From NCBI GenBank assembly GCA_039707655.1, contig CM077674.1, forward strand, positions 241,663,904-241,727,903: a stretch of DNA of 64,000 bases, written 5' to 3'. The position numbers and the translations under genes are program-made. The notes under the pieces are model-generated. The model was not told the DNA's origin and did not search any database. It saw only the letters and a program-made list of their open reading frames with translations. Source of the stretch: Elymus sibiricus. Its lineage: Eukaryota; Streptophyta; Magnoliopsida; Poales; Poaceae. Every line of letters begins with the position of its first letter. The first letter of the stretch is position 1. This document shows, piece after piece, positions 44,864 through 58,794 of the stretch.

Positions 44864-47800
44864 ATGGCTCACCTGCAGATCAACTGCGCCAACGGCCACG
44901 GGGACGTTTACGCCCCCGGCCAGCTTTTTGTCTTCGGCAGTATGGTATTTTGCGTCGACTCGACGTGTCATCTGACCTCTGTCAAGAATTACGCCCCAGG
45001 CCGGATCGTGACCTTCGGTGGCCTCGAATACACTGCGGATTCCCGTGGTGAACTCATCCTATTGGGATGGACTCCCGGCCAGATTAAGAGCTCGACCGGT
45101 TCCGGAGGCTCGACCCTGGAACCGAACTCTGTCACGGCGCCTCTTGAGACCCCTGACGCCACCGCTCCGGTCAGTTTCCTTTCGATCGCCAGTCCGGAGA
45201 TAGATCCGGCTCCCACTCCCGAAATTACTTCAGTGCTACAACTGACTCCGGCGCAGAACTCGGAATTATGTCCGGATTCCCTTCGCACCGAAAACGCATC
45301 CGGTTATATGCCGGGCATACTTCGGGTCAGCCCTGCCTATGGTGCATCAATGAATCCCGAAGAGTTATCTCACCTCGATGAGATGCTTGACCGCATCCGG
45401 AGCATGTCCATCTCGGACGGAAGGACTTCGGTTTACAATCAGATCGGACTTAAAGCCGACGATAGGGAAATTTACATCCCACCCACCACCCACCTAGTCG
45501 CCACGGTCGACGACTTAACCGATGTGCTGGACTATGCGAGGCCTCAGACATGGAGGAAGATGCTGATGGCCCCATCGAGAATGCCTTGCCCCCGATAAAC
45601 GCGGGCAAGTGGACTACCACATCCACCTATGATGTTTACATGGTGGACACCCCTAAATCCCCTCCAAGACGTCGGCGAAGACGCCGAAGGGGTCCTAACG
45701 GGGAACCCAGTGGCAATGACGCAACTACCAATAACGGCGACGCGGAGGACGGCGATGCCCGTAACCATGAAGACGACATTCAAGCCTCACTAGTAAGGGA
45801 CAGCACACCGGACCGACTTCTCAGGGACTCAGATCCCTATGACCTCTTTGAAGGGGCTGACGACAACTACATGCCAGAATCCGAGGAAGACGAGAGCCTC
45901 GGTACCGAGGACTACATCGTCCCCGAAGACCCTTTTGAACAAGAGCGCTTCCGGCGGCGCCTTGTTGCGACCGCCCGGAGCATGAAACGCAAGCAGCAGC
46001 AGCTGCAGGGCAATATCGATGCACTAAATGAAAAGTGGATCGAAGTGCTCTCCGCCGAGCAAGACATGGAGAACCGGTGCAATAGTGCGCCAAAATCATA
46101 CCCACGTAGGCATCTCTTGCCAGAGTTCGATGAGGAGCTCGCCGACGACCTCGACCGACCCCCTAGAGGCCGGGACAGGCCAAGACGAGAACACCTCGGT
46201 GAACGGCCACCTCCACGCCGTTATGGGAAGGACCCCGTGGATTACTTAGATCCTCACGATGCTAGACGTCGCATTGAGGAAAATAGGGCTCCCCCTCGGT
46301 CCATCTATGGATCAAGGGGACGCGCGCCCGCTGGGCTCGACGGCTACGATGCCTGGGTGGATAGGAACGACCGTGCCCAAGATCAAGCCTACTCACGGCT
46401 TTCTCCCGACCTCCGACGAGATGCTCCTCGGTTCCGAGGTCCGGCACACCCAATCTGCTTCACAGACAGGGTAATGGAACATCAATTCCCGGAAGGATTT
46501 AAGCCCATCAATATAGAGTCAAACGATGGCACCACGGACCTAGCAGTTTGGATCGAGGATTTCCTCCTACACATACACATGGCCAACGGAGATGACCTCC
46601 ACGCCATTAAATATCTGCCGCTCAAGCTAAAGGGGCCGGCGAGGCATTGGCTTAACAGCCTCCCTCCTCACTCTATCGGCAGCTGGGAGGCCCTAGAAGA
46701 CGCTTTTCGAGCAAACTTCTAGGGCACATATGTCCGACCTCCGGACGCTGATGACCTCAGCCGTGTCACCCAGCAGCCAGGCGAATCAGCCCGGAAATTC
46801 TAGAACAGGTTCCTCACCAAGAAGAACCAGATAATAGACTGCTCCGAAGCCGAGGCCATCGCCGCATTTAAAAATAATATCCGAGATGAATGGTTGGCTC
46901 GTCAACTCGGCCAGGATAAGCCGAGGACTATGTCGGCTCTGACCTCACTGATGACTCGCTTTTGTGCGGGAGAAGATAGCTGGCTCACCCGTAGTACTCA
47001 TAACGGCGAGGCAGTCACCTCGGAAACTCACGACGCCAATGGAAAACCCAAGCGCAACAAAAACAAGCGCAGGTATAAAAATGGCGGAAGCGACACTGAA
47101 GACGCTGCGGTCAACGCAGGGTTCACCGGGCCTAAATCCGGGCAGAAAAGAAAACCCTTTAAAGGGAACAAAGATGGACCTAGCCAGCTTGATAGGCTCC
47201 TGGACCGCCCATGCGGAATTCACGGCACTCAGGAAAAACCAGCAACCCACACTAACAGGAATTGCTGGGTCTTTAAACAAGCCGGCAAGATAGCGGCAGA
47301 GGGTCAGAGTAAAACCCAACACCTCAGTGAAGACGAGGATGAACCTCGGCGGCCCAATAATGGAGGCCAAAAGAAGTTTCCTGACGAGGTAACAGAGGTC
47401 AATATGATCTATGTCACCCACATCCCTAAAAGGGAGAGGAAGCGTGTGCTTCGGGACGTATACACACTGGAGCCCGTCGCCCCGATGTATAACCCATGGT
47501 CGGCTTACCCGATCACGTTTGACAAGCACGATCATCCGACCAGCATCAGGCATGGCGGATCGGCGGCACTCGTCCTGGACCCTATTGTTGATGGTTATCA
47601 TCTAACATGCATCCTGATGGACGGAGGAAGCAGCCTCAACCTCATCTATGAGGACACAGTTCGGAAGATGGGCATTGACTCATCTCGGATCAAGCCGAGC
47701 TCCACCACCTTTAACGGTGTTATTCCGGGTGTCGAAGCCTGCTGTACCGGAACGGTCACCCTACAGGTAGTCTTCGGCTCGCCCGAGAACTTCAGAAGCG

Positions 47801-48114
47801 AGGAGTTAATCTTTGATATTGTCCCATTCCGAAGTGGATACCACGCGCTCCTAGGGCGCACGGCCTTTGCACGCTTCAACGCAGTCCCGCATTATGCCTA
47901 CCTCAAGCTCAAAATGCCGGGACCTAACGGTGTTATCATAGTCAATGGTAACACCGAACGATCACTTCAGACAGAGGAACAGACTGCGGCTTTCGCAACC
48001 GAGGTACAGGCGTCCGAGAAGGCAGCTCGCAGCGATAAACGCGCCGCCCGCTCTTTGAAGCGCGCCCTGGCTGCACAGATCGACCTCGGCCAGGTACCCC
48101 CGCACCCGAAATAG
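44864..48114 (+). pseudogene. gag-pr: E9 Gag-protease
   Basis: ATG 44864 opens 48 bases after the LTR. The first 230 codons have no domain I recognise. Near 45545 the frame shifts, and the protein continues from 45550 with a basic run (PPRRRRRRRRGPNGE), an acidic stretch and a coil. The capsid domain is at about 46490-46900 (LKGPARHWLNSLPPHSIGSW). TAG stops at 46720 and about 46801 interrupt it in the same frame. A knuckle-like CGIHGTQEKPATHTNRNC follows near 47210. The protease domain has ILMDGGSSLNLIYED near 47615 and YHALLGRTAFARF near 47845. It ends at TAG 48112-48114. No reverse transcriptase follows, so the element is non-autonomous by design or by old deletion. Confidence 0.75.
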
Positions 48115-49401
48115 GGATACGGGCTCCTTGCGTGCCCTCTCTGGAGTGGGCACTACGTCCCCAGGGTGCATAATTTCACACTGAAGATTCCCTGGGCCGT
48201 CGAGGAGCCATACACTCAAACGTCGGCACGGTTCAACCTAGCAAAGACGTGGCTTCAAGCCCCTGCACATGCAAGTCTCTATAAAAGAAATAGCCAAACA
48301 TGACTAACGTCCATATGGTTTTAACCACAGAATGGACTTCGGCAATATCTCCTCTAAAGGGGCTCGGTCAATCAAACGCTTGAAGCGTATAAAGGACCAA
48401 AAAGGCATCAACCTCCACAAATTCCTCACCATCAATGGTGAGCATCTGGAAAACAGCTCGGAAACGCAGACGTGCGGCAGGTAGCGGCCCGGATTCTTTA
48501 GAATCCGTTAACAAATATCCGCCCTGTTTCTTCCTTTTCTCCTTTACTTTTTACATTGTATTCTTTCAATTCCTCTCACCGCAGCTTGGGCATGTACACG
48601 CTTGAAATTATGAAATAAAGAAAGTGTGCCCTTTCAAGGTCTCCATCATATTTATTTATCAGCATGACCCTTGTGGGACGAAGAAGTTCTCTAAAAAGGA
48701 TACAATTGTATAACAAGTCCGAAGTACTCGGCGTCTCGGATTTTGGCCTTATATGCATCAGTTTCGAACCTAGATTTTGGTCAATAGTTGGGTTGCCCTG
48801 CTCCTATGTGTACCCCTTACATTCCCGATGAATTCGGCTAAGGGCGTAATGGGAGAACCACTACGATTGCACTGCCAGGTCAATTGGCTTAGCGCCTCAG
48901 TGGAGAAAGCCGAAAACTGACTATCTAGGTATGCGTAAACTGGTCCGCCATCCGTAGACCGCGTTAAGCGATGTGACAATAGAGATCACCCGTGTCAAAC
49001 GAAGGGCTTTTATTCTTAGCCGAAGTGTGTCATGGCCTAGACCTCGGTCGACCTGGCCGAACACTTCCCACACCGGGGGCTGGTCAACAGCCCCCACAGT
49101 CAAACTCCTATGACTAAGTGGAAGGTATAAAGCCACTATAGTCTGGTTTCCTCGTTCCTATAAAGCACCGACCGCCTCTGGGTACCGAGACGTCGGCTAA
49201 GGGTCAAGTATGCCTTAAGGAACACCCTGTTGTATGACCTACACTGGGGCTGAAGTTGACGACTGGCTACTCTCATTTTAAAACAGTCACATCGGAGGAA
49301 AAATTAATTATAAAACAACACACATGGAATTTAAAGCCATCTTTATTCAATCAAAAGATAAAGTTTTATACATCATACACTTCGGCATTCCGAAGTACTG
49401 T
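48115..49401. other. Non-coding interior of E9
   Basis: No gene is supported. A minus-strand AATAAA at 49347-49342 lies 55 bases past the antisense stop codon and could serve as its poly(A) signal. A plus-strand TATAAA occurs at 48281. Confidence 0.5.
49342..49347 (-). terminator. Possible poly(A) signal of the E9 antisense gene
   Basis: AATAAA on the minus strand, 55 bases after the stop codon at 49404-49402. Confidence 0.45.
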
Positions 49402-52400
49402 CTAAAAATACATAGTGTCCTTTGGACACATGGCTTCTGTGGTCCGAGCCCCCGCCTCCACCTCGGTGAAGAACTGCTCGGCGGTGCGCGGCTTGTCGGC
49501 AGGAGGGCTCGCGGCACATGTAACCGCATCAACCTTTCGGAAGTGCGTCTTCACGCAGGCGTACGCCCTCCGCGCTCCTTCAAAGCACGCGGACCTCTTC
49601 CAGTGGTTCACGCAAGGCACGGTGTCTTGGAGACGGGCCGTAAGGCCGAAGAGGCTCTTCGGCATGGCTTCGGCAGGCCACAGCGCGATGCAGAGGTCCT
49701 GGAGCACCGGTCTCGTCATACGAAACAACTCCACCAGCTGCTTCACTCGATGATTCAGCAGCTGTGCGGACGGCGACCCCGGGAACTGCCCCCAGAAGGC
49801 CTTCTCCGCCTCGTGGCCTGCTAGCTGGCCGAAGTACGCCACCGCATCCGCCGCGCTCTGCGGAAGATCCACAAAGACCTCTATGGAACGCCATAACTGG
49901 GTGAGCTCGACACACCCTTTGCTGCCAAACGAACACTGCAGCAAAAATAGCTTACCCGAGGCAATTTGCTCCACTTGCTGGAGCACCTCGCGGTCAGCTT
50001 GGGCCGAGGTCTTGAGCTCGGAATGGGCAAGTTGAAGCTTCTCAAGCTCCTCCTTTGTTCGTCGCCCCTCCTCCTGAAGCTTGTCGCATGCTCCAAACAT
50101 GCCCTTCAGGGTCTCCTCAACCTCCAGCACCCGCGCTTGGTGCTTCTCCCCAGCCGCCTTCTCGGCGGCCCGGGCCTTCTCTGCTGCTGCAGCAGCAGCT
50201 TCCTGCTGCCGCACCTCCTGCCGAGCCCTTTCGAGCTCGGCCTTGAGCGTCTCCAGCTCTATTAACATTGCTGTTGTCAAAACAGTTCGGCCTTAGTCGT
50301 TTTCTTTAACAAAACACATCATACCTCTTTCGTCCAAAGTACAGGGCAAGTTTAAACTTGCTTACCTTGAGACTGCTCGAGTTTCCAGTTCATCTCCGCA
50401 ATCTCCTCGGAGACGGAGTCTGGAACTGAGGTCAAAACCTGCCACAAAAAATATTCTTATTTATAAAGGGAACAGTTAAAATCACTAAAAGATTCCAGGA
50501 TGGCTGCCTCAAGCAGCGCCCTGGGGGCTACTCAACGGGCTCCTACTTAATCAAAACGACCCCAATGCCGGTTTCTTGAAACCGACTTCAGGCTCAGGGG
50601 CTACTCACTCACTAAGCCGTTTAGCAGGCTGTACTCTTAAGTCCTCGGACAAACTCATAACTCAAAAAAAGCTCAAATAAACAAATTAGACTTGACGCAC
50701 AGATAGAAAGCGTACCTCGAAACCAGCTATGAGGTTCTTGAAAAGGTCATGCAGGCCGGCCCCTGCGGACTGGTAGCTCTGCAGCGCCGTGCCTATCAAG
50801 GCACGGTGCTCTTCCTTGATGGAGGAGCCCTTCAGGGCGTCCTCCATCTCCTCGGTCCACCCCGTGCCAGCCCGTCCTTGGGCAGTTGGCTGGGGTGGAG
50901 GGAGAACCTCGCATACATCTATCCGGGTAGCCTCCACCTGGGGCGGCGGCGCCGAGGTAGATGTCGGCTGGGCTGCTGACTGGCCCAGCCCTTCTTCGAT
51001 GACCACGGGGCGCTTCGCCCCCGTCTCCTGTTGGGCCGAGGTGTCGACCTCGGCCATGATGACTGCCTCATTGGCCCCTGTCGTGTTAACGTCAGGGACC
51101 AAGGTGGACGTTGCCTCCCCTAGACCGTCATGCGTCGGGGGAGGATCAGCGGGCTCTGGAGTCCAGCTGGCGGATGGCAGCCCGCTTGAGGAACCACTAG
51201 GGATTACCCTTGGTGGACTACATAAGAAAAGACGCCTTTGTAATTTCCCCTTGCCTAGAAATAACTTGTCAAATTAAAAGACGGGATGCAAAGATGACGG
51301 CTTACCCTCGAGGCGCTGGCTTCTTCCTCCCCATGGCGAGGAGGTCTTCTTCTAACTCACCAGAGAGTTCGGCTCTCTCCGACAACTTGTTGGCAGCCCC
51401 GGAAGAGGTTCGCCTCGGCCTCTTTGGGCCCTTCGGCGGCAAGACCACGTCGGCGTCTTCTAACACCGACCTCTTCCGCTTCGGGGGGGGGACCTCCTCC
51501 TCCTCACCTGTAGGAGATATGCCCTAGAGGCAATAATAAATGTTATTATTTAGCCCCATGTTCGTAATGAAGTTTATATTCCATGCTATAACTGCTATGG
51601 TTCTCGAGTCTACAATAACCACGAGGCTCGGAGGAAGACTCATATGCACGTGTGGAATAATAAACGGTAAAATGTATTCCTAGTCTGGCCTCTAAGACTA
51701 GCTCCAGTGTTGCATGATGGTTCTGTTTTCCTGATCATGGGCATGACTATGCCAGCAACTTTGAGGGCACAATGTTAGTAGAACCTTATGGTTGAATCGA
51801 CCCGAATTGATGTTATGCTATGAGATACATTCGTCACAAGTTAATGGTTAATAACACAGAGAAAGTTAACGTTTGCATAATTCCTTAGACCATGAGAGTA
51901 TCGAGTTTCTTCATGCTTGCTTCATGAACTTTGGGGTTTGTTAAACGTCATCCGTAAAAGGGTGGCTATTACGGGGGCTTACGGGTTCATGGAAAAGTAT
52001 GTCAAGTAACTTGATAGCTCAAGATTGGGATTTGCTCCTCCGACGATGGAGAGATATCTCTGGGCCCTCTCGGTGTTACGGTATCCATCATCATCTGGCC
52101 AGACACAATGTGATTTGATCACAGGGGTACCGGAACATGGGAACAAGAAAAGAGAACAAAACCGGTAACGAGGTAACTGGCATAGTCGACAAGTTGTTGA
52201 TCCACGGGGATGCCAATAAATCTCACCTCGGGTATTTGTAACATATCGCGAAGCAACAGGAATAGCACACGACAACTGGAGGTTCACTCGAATATTTATT
52301 CGTGTGGGTATAGGGGTCAATATGGGTGTCCACGACTCCGATGTTGATCATTGATCGGAAAGAGTTCCGGTCATGTCTATGCTTCACTGAACCTATAGGG

Positions 52401-52918
52401 TCACACGCTTAAGGGTCATCTATCTGCTGAATACTAGACAGGGAGTCTGAGAGAAAGTCACCGGAAAAGTTTCGGAGACAACGGAAAAGTTCCGGAGAGA
52501 GAACAACGGAATAGTTTCGGCAAAACTGAAAAGTTGTTTCAGGGTATACCATTGAGTCAAATTGGTTTCGTCACACGTCTGGAAATTCTTGGAGGGTGCC
52601 AGAATTGTTCTGGAAACTTCTGGGATTTTTCCGGGATTAAAACCGGAAATGTTCCGGACCTGCCGGAACCGGTTTGGTTGCTTTTCGCAGATGAAAATCA
52701 CTAATCCGGAATTGTTTTAGAACGCGACCAAAATCATTTTAGTGGGTACTGGAATTATTCTAAGACCCACAGAAATATTTTCGGATTTAACGGTCGCGGA
52801 AAAATGTTTCTGTGAATAGTGAAAGTGCTTTTTGGGTGGCTTCTTGGAGAAGCCACCTTGAGGGCCTTTTGGTATTTTTCCCCTTGGCTTCTTGGAGAAG
52901 CCACCCTTGGGCTTGGCC

Positions 52919-52926
52919 TATAAATA
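52919..52926 (+). promoter_or_regulatory. TATA box of the E10 5' LTR
   Basis: TATAAATA in GGCCTATAAATAGGGG, 16 bases after the second stem-loop. The same box is at 60205-60212. Confidence 0.65.
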
Positions 52927-53139
52927 GGGGTGGAGGGGGCTGCCTAAAGACTCACTCTTTCTCACATACACATGCCATTGCAATGATCTGGCTTCCTCTC
53001 TCCCTCCCCACGAAATAGTTTCGTAGAGCCGAAAGGCTGTCTGGGTTCCGGTGGGAACTAGTTCTGGACGGTGAAGCCCTGCCGGATAGATGACACTGTA
53101 TGTGTGCAACCGCATAGAGAGGTCATAGGTTCGATCTTT

Positions 53140-53295
53140 TTGCCCGAGGGGCTGTTCGTGAGTGCCTCCCGAAGGGCTGTCCGAGTGACCGTCCGAGTTT
53201 TGAGGGTCCTCCCGAAGGGCTGTCCGCGACACCGTCCGAGGGACTGTCCGACCGCCTCCCGGAGGGCTGTCCGAGGGGCAGTCGAGGGAGTACAT
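53140..53295 (+). repeat. GC-rich repeats in the E10 LTR
   Basis: Five to six variants of the word CCCGAAGGGCTGTCCGA (CCGAGGGGCTGTTCG, CCGAAGGGCTGTCCG, CCGGAGGGCTGTCCG, CCGAGGGACTGTCCG) lie within 150 bases, downstream of the TATA box. They would be in the transcribed leader. The 3' LTR has them at about 60425-60580. Confidence 0.7.
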
Positions 53296-53480
53296 CCTCG
53301 CGGTTGGGAGGTTGTAAATCCTAGCTGCGGGGATTTGCACCAACGATCTACATCGACTCTACTTCCGCTGCACTACGAGTCGGTAACAATCAGATCAAAA
53401 CCTTGTATGCAGTCTTCGTAGTGGTCCTGGGCTGGTGCGTAGGTCAGAATTTTTTTGTTTTCTGCTGTGTTCCCCTACAG

Positions 53481-53494
53481 TGGCATCATGAGCC
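53481..53494 (+). promoter_or_regulatory. Primer-binding site of E10 (degenerate)
   Basis: TGGCATCATGAGCC starts one base after the LTR. It is a mutated form of the tRNA-Met site TGGTATCAGAGCC seen in related elements. Confidence 0.6.
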
Positions 53495-56160
53495 GTGCTA
53501 TGCGTAGATGCAGGTTACGATCTAGAATACATAGAGATGTATGGGTGTTGCACAATATAATTTGTAGTAGATGAGTTCTATTACTGAAAATCATTTGTGC
53601 GGGTAGCAGATGAAATCTGTTACCCGATGTTCTTATTGCTTCCCTAAAATTTGCGTATTTCTGATCTTGATAACGGCATCGTGGAGTTTCAAAGTTCTGG
53701 CAATCCGCCATCCTGATTGATCAACGAAGTGCTAACAGTTCATTGAATTCCACCATAGTTAAAGAAAGATGAAATTTCGCAGACGAAAGGGCAATGCAGA
53801 TATGATCTGCACGGGGGTCATGCGTATGATGAAGTTCAGTGTGGGGCTCGAGATTTTATTATCTCGTGTTTCATACACCCCGCAAAGTTAATCTAGCGAC
53901 TTGAATAATCATACCTGATGATGGACGTTGGTAGCTTCGGTTTGTTTTGAAACCTTAGAAGCCACGTAAAATAAATTTTTGCATAAACCAATTAGAGGCG
54001 TCTAACTTGGTTTTGCTGGATGTGCATGTGATGTGGTATAGCAATGCTCATATTAATTTGATTATGTATGAGATGACTATATGATGTAAATTTACTAACA
54101 TGACCTGCGTGTCATGATTCGGCATGATGGCTGGAGCCATATGATTGTCACTTTAATGACCTGCGTGTCAACCTTAAGTAATGCACTTATTTTATTAGCT
54201 ATAGAGATAGCAATATTATCTGGTGCATCGACAAGGTGGTGGCAATCTTCGTGAAGGTGAACACCGACGCGAATGCCGAAGACGAAGAAATTAAAGACTT
54301 CTCCATCAGAAAGGGCTATACCATATCATGCTATTATGAATTGCCTGAGATGTTTATCCCTTATGATGCACCCTTTTGATTGCGCGGTAGTCGCTTTTAT
54401 TAGAGTGATCTCTCACTTAAAATATCAAGTAGTTAGTGTTCTCCCAAGTGTAGCACCGTCTACAACACGTATCTTTTCGGGGTGCGCCATGTACACATGA
54501 GCACGAACGATTAGAGAGGTGTAAGGCGGGTGAAGGTCAGACCTCACTGCGTGATCACTTGGTTGTCTTGACATTCAGGCAAGACAGTCCCGAGCTCGGA
54601 ACACGCGCATCGAAAGATGGACAAGAGTCACATAGAGATGTGATTGGCAAGTTGGCCTACCGATTGAAATTCGCGTCATCAGTGATGAACCCGTCAATGG
54701 CGTCGAATTGAAATGTGGATCTTGAATCACTCACAATCAATTATGAGAGATATTGATTTGAGTGGGAGCGCACTTTAGAATAAAATTGTTTATTCACTAG
54801 TGCAAATTAATTATGAACTTTGTCTAAGTGAAAATTGCATAATAGTTATAGAATAATGGTTCGCGTTTCCACCTTCCCTGTTAAAATTGAATTGCTGTTA
54901 AATATCTGGTTAAAACTTTACGGTTGGTAACATAATGTGAGGATTGTCCTCAAGAGTTCCGAGAAGGACTTTGTCCTATCGCATGCTTTCGGTATTCTCC
55001 CGTTAATGCTATGGATGATGTGACTCTCGTCCTTCGATCCAAAAGCTAGAATTCCGTTACGGTCAAGTGCAATATGTTTGCTTCCATGAGACCCGAACTT
55101 CAAAAGTTTGGGATAGCTATGTGATATTCATGGAACTGAAAATTAGTTTCAGATACAAACAAAGGCTAAAAGATATGAGATATCCAAAGAAATGTTTGTT
55201 TGCAAACTATTAGTAAAAGTGTTTACTATGCATTTGACTAATACGAGAGGGATCCAGAAGAACGCCTATCATATGATGAAGGTGAATAAAACAACAACTT
55301 AAAGAGAAAGGAAATGTCCAAAGGGTGTTAGTGTGACTTACACACCTAGGAAGTCCGGGGCTAATGCCACTCTTAAGTTGAGTGCTTCTTCCGAGAGTAG
55401 GAGAAATACTGAAAGTTAAACTGTTAGAAGTATAAAGGCAAAAAGAGAGAAGACTGGAATGTCCAGCTCATGTATGAAAGTCATACAAGCTATTGATGTA
55501 TAGAAGGCTGGTCAAAGAAATAGTTCTTGGGAATTGTGATTAAATTGTTAGTCACTAATTCTTGGGTATTGTGAGTTGATCACAAAAGATACCCGCTCGA
55601 TTGCATTCTACTGCGACTCGATGCAAGAACTACTACGGCCTAAAAGACTTGCCGGAGTGAGGTTTAGATATGCACTGGGAACATAGTAAAAGTTGCTATA
55701 CTTGGTACATTACCTATGTATTTATTTTCATAATTCATTTTAGAGTTTTTATACACTCTAGCCCATTGCATAAAGTATCTTGCAAGAAGGTTGTTCATAA
55801 GAGAACTTTTGATGTTCGGTGTTATGAATAACATAAGGGCCATGCTTCCATCATGGATGGGATGTATGTTATGAATATTGATAATAATATATTACCTCTG
55901 CGTTTACTTTCATAATTCATTTTAGAGTTTTATACACTCTAGCCTATTGCACAATGTTTGTTGCAAGAGGGTTGTTCATGAAAGAACAATTGTTGTTCGG
56001 TATCATGAATAACATAAGGGCCATGCTTCCATCATGGATGGGATGTATGTTATGAATATTGATGGTAATATGATACATCCATAGCACTGACGATTAATGT
56101 CGCAAGACTAAAAGAATACCACACATGTATGGCACTGCATTTGGTCACATTGGAGAAATC
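53495..56160. other. Decayed 5' interior of E10
   Basis: No frame longer than about 80 codons and no domain I can name. By position it should be the leader and gag of the element. The short frames do not resemble Gag. Confidence 0.5.
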
Positions 56161-58490
56161 CGCATGGAGAAATTCCATAATGATGGATTTTGAAGTCTTT
56201 TGATTATGAATCATCTGACACTTGCAATTTTCCTCCGAAAAGTAAAGTGACTGAAATACCGTTCACAGGCCATAAGGAACGAGCAACGAACTTATTGGTG
56301 ATCATAGATTATGATGTGTGTAGTCCAATAAATGTTTTTTTTAAACTCCAATAAATGTTGTTGCTAGTAGTGGATTTATCTATCTTCAGAAATGACTCAA
56401 GTGGATATATGGATATTTACTTGATGAGACGTAAGTCTGGATCTTTTGAAATCATTCAAAAGGTTTTCAAAATGAAGTAGGAATTATTGTAACAAGAAAA
56501 TTATGTTTCTGCAATTAGATTGCGGAAAGGAATATTTGAGTTACAAGTTTAGCGATTGTCTGATGAGTTGTGAAAAGAGTTTCATAACTTACACCTCTCG
56601 GAACACCACTGTGAGTGGAATGTCTGTGAAGATGTAATCAAACCATTTATGACATGGTAAGATCAAAGATGACATAAATCAATTTGCCATTATCCCTTTT
56701 AAAAGTAATGCTTTAGAGACTGCGGCTTTTACACAGAAAAGAGCACCATCAGATCTGTTGAAATGACGCCATGGTATGGTAACCCCAACCATGTTATGTC
56801 TTTTCTTAACATTTGGAATATGGGGCTTGTGTAAAATGTTTACAAACCTATTCCAAATCAGACAAGTGCTACTTTGTAGGTTATCCTAATTTATTGGGTA
56901 TTCCTCCATCACTATACCGAGGCAAAAGGTTTGCCACAAAGAACGGTATGATTTTGAAGAAAAATGTTTCTTGCAAAAAGGTGAGTGGGAGGACAGTTCA
57001 ACTCGATGAGATAACAGTATCTTCGTCATCAGTTCAAAGAAAAGAAACCTTGGAAGTAATTCCAGAGTTTCCTACTGCGACTGATACGGAAGCCTCTACA
57101 TGAGATGTATGGACTTCGGTCAAACTTGCAACTGAACCACGTAGGCAAAACTCGTGCAAACCTCTCAGGTGTGCAAGCAAGATATTGTTGTTAGACAACA
57201 GTATACCTACGATACACAAGGAAGCATTGATGGGCCCTGACTCCGGAATTGGCTAAATGCCAATATAATCGGAGATAGTTTCCATATAAATGATTCAAGA
57301 TTATATCTTGATAAACCCTTCAGAAAACTTAGAGTCTAACGAACATTAATGGAACTATAAACTGATGTGGATAAAATGTTTTATCCATAAAGCTCGACTT
57401 GTTGCAATAACAAATTCAAGGAGTTGACTATGATGAGATTGTCTCACCGTAGCGATGCTTAAAGTCAGATCGGGTTAAACTAGCAATTAATACATATTTC
57501 AATCTTGAGATATGATACATGGATGCCAAAAGGATTTCCATGTGATGGAAATGCAACCTAGGACTTGCATGTAATACAGTCCGAAGTATTTTGTCAATCC
57601 AGAGGATGCTAGTAAGTATGCAAACTTCAGAGTTCCAGCAATGGACAGAAGAGAGCAAAATGGAGTTGGAATCTTTGTTTTGATGAAATAGTCAAAAGAG
57701 TTTGATTTCATCAATGGATAACGAAGATGCTTGTGGTTACAAGAAAGTAAGTGGGAGCATAATAATATTTCTAAAAACTTTGTGTGCTTGACACATTGTT
57801 GATTGGAAATAATATAAATTTCTTGACACGAATTAGGACTTCATTGAAAATAGTTTTTTGATGAAGTGCTTGGGCTAAATAGCCTTGATATTAGGCATAT
57901 TTATCTACGAGATAGAATTGCCTAATAGGCTAAGCCAAAAATACATATTGACAAGATGCTAAAACAGTTTAGCATAAGAACGCCAAGGAGTGATTCTTGC
58001 CGAAGTCACATGGAAAGAGTTTTGCAAGACTCGGTGTCCTAAAACACTGATGAGCAATATACATGATGGATATTCCACACACCTTTGTGTTTGGATTAAT
58101 CATGTATTCCATGGTATGTAAAACAACCAGATATGTCCGGTACTCCCAAGCAGTTGCGAGTATAGATACCCAAGTGATCAAAGTACGGATCATGGGACAA
58201 CAGTGAAAGATGTCATTGAGTACTAGAGTAGCACTGATGACATGTTTTCTCGCAAGCGAAGATTATGAAGAGTTCGTTGTAAAAGGTTACATCGATACAG
58301 TCTTCATCAATGCTCCATGCGATTTTCGATTTAAGTTAAGGTTTTTTGTGTAATACACGATATGGTGACACAGTAAGTTGGAATTGTTCCAAACAGGTTA
58401 CTGTGGCGAATTCTATAACAAAGGCTAAGTATGTTGACGCTCTAGAAGCGACAAAGAAGATGTTGAATCATATAGTTCATTCATGAACTT
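56161..58490 (+). pseudogene. pol: E10 integrase, reverse transcriptase and RNase H remnants
   Basis: Many stops and shifts break this region, but pieces can be followed in order. Near 56250 is a pre-integrase piece (KVTEIPFTGHKERATNLLVI). Integrase scraps follow at 56390-56600, then the longest frame, 56813-57103, with SDKCYFVGYP and GRTVQLDEI, the end of the integrase region in BARE-like elements. Reverse transcriptase scraps are near 57215 (EALMGPDS), 57420 (GVDYDEIVS) and 57815-57960. RNase H scraps lie at 58200-58490 (EEFVVKGYIDT, TKAKYVDALEAT). The order gives the Copia superfamily. Nothing here could be translated into an enzyme. Confidence 0.65.
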
Positions 58491-58779
58491 AGTATGGTTC
58501 CAAGATGGCTTTGGTCAATGGGACACTATTGTAGATAGTTGCTCCATAGCTCAGTCTGAGGAATCAAGGTTTGACCTATGATTCACATATATACAAAGCC
58601 AAGTCCACACAAAATATGAATTTTGTGAAAACGTGAAAACGCGAGGATATGCAAAGATACACATGGAACTGAAGTTGTTAGATCCGTTGGACATCAGGCT
58701 ATACCACAAGCGAAGCATATTTTACACCGGTATGCCATAGGTGTAAAGTGTTTTAGCATTGGCTAGATTATTGACTCTA

Positions 58780-58794
58780 GTGCAAGTGGGAGTC
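58780..58794 (+). promoter_or_regulatory. Polypurine tract of E10
   Basis: GTGCAAGTGGGAGTC directly precedes the 3' LTR. AAGTGGGAG is the usual form in BARE/Angela-like elements. Confidence 0.65.

Larger units (their letters stand above)
51509..53479 (+). repeat. E10 5' LTR
   Basis: It starts TGTAGGAGATATGCCCTAG and ends TTCCCCTACA. It holds Gly/Lys-like AT and CGGAA repeats near 52450-52520, two stem-loops (52836-52858, 52885-52903), a TATA box at 52919-52926 and GC-rich repeats at about 53140-53290. Confidence 0.85.

Noticed and set aside
48281..48286. Plus-strand TATAAA in the E9 interior as a promoter.
   Set aside because: No gene follows on the plus strand within E9, and AT-rich chance matches are common.
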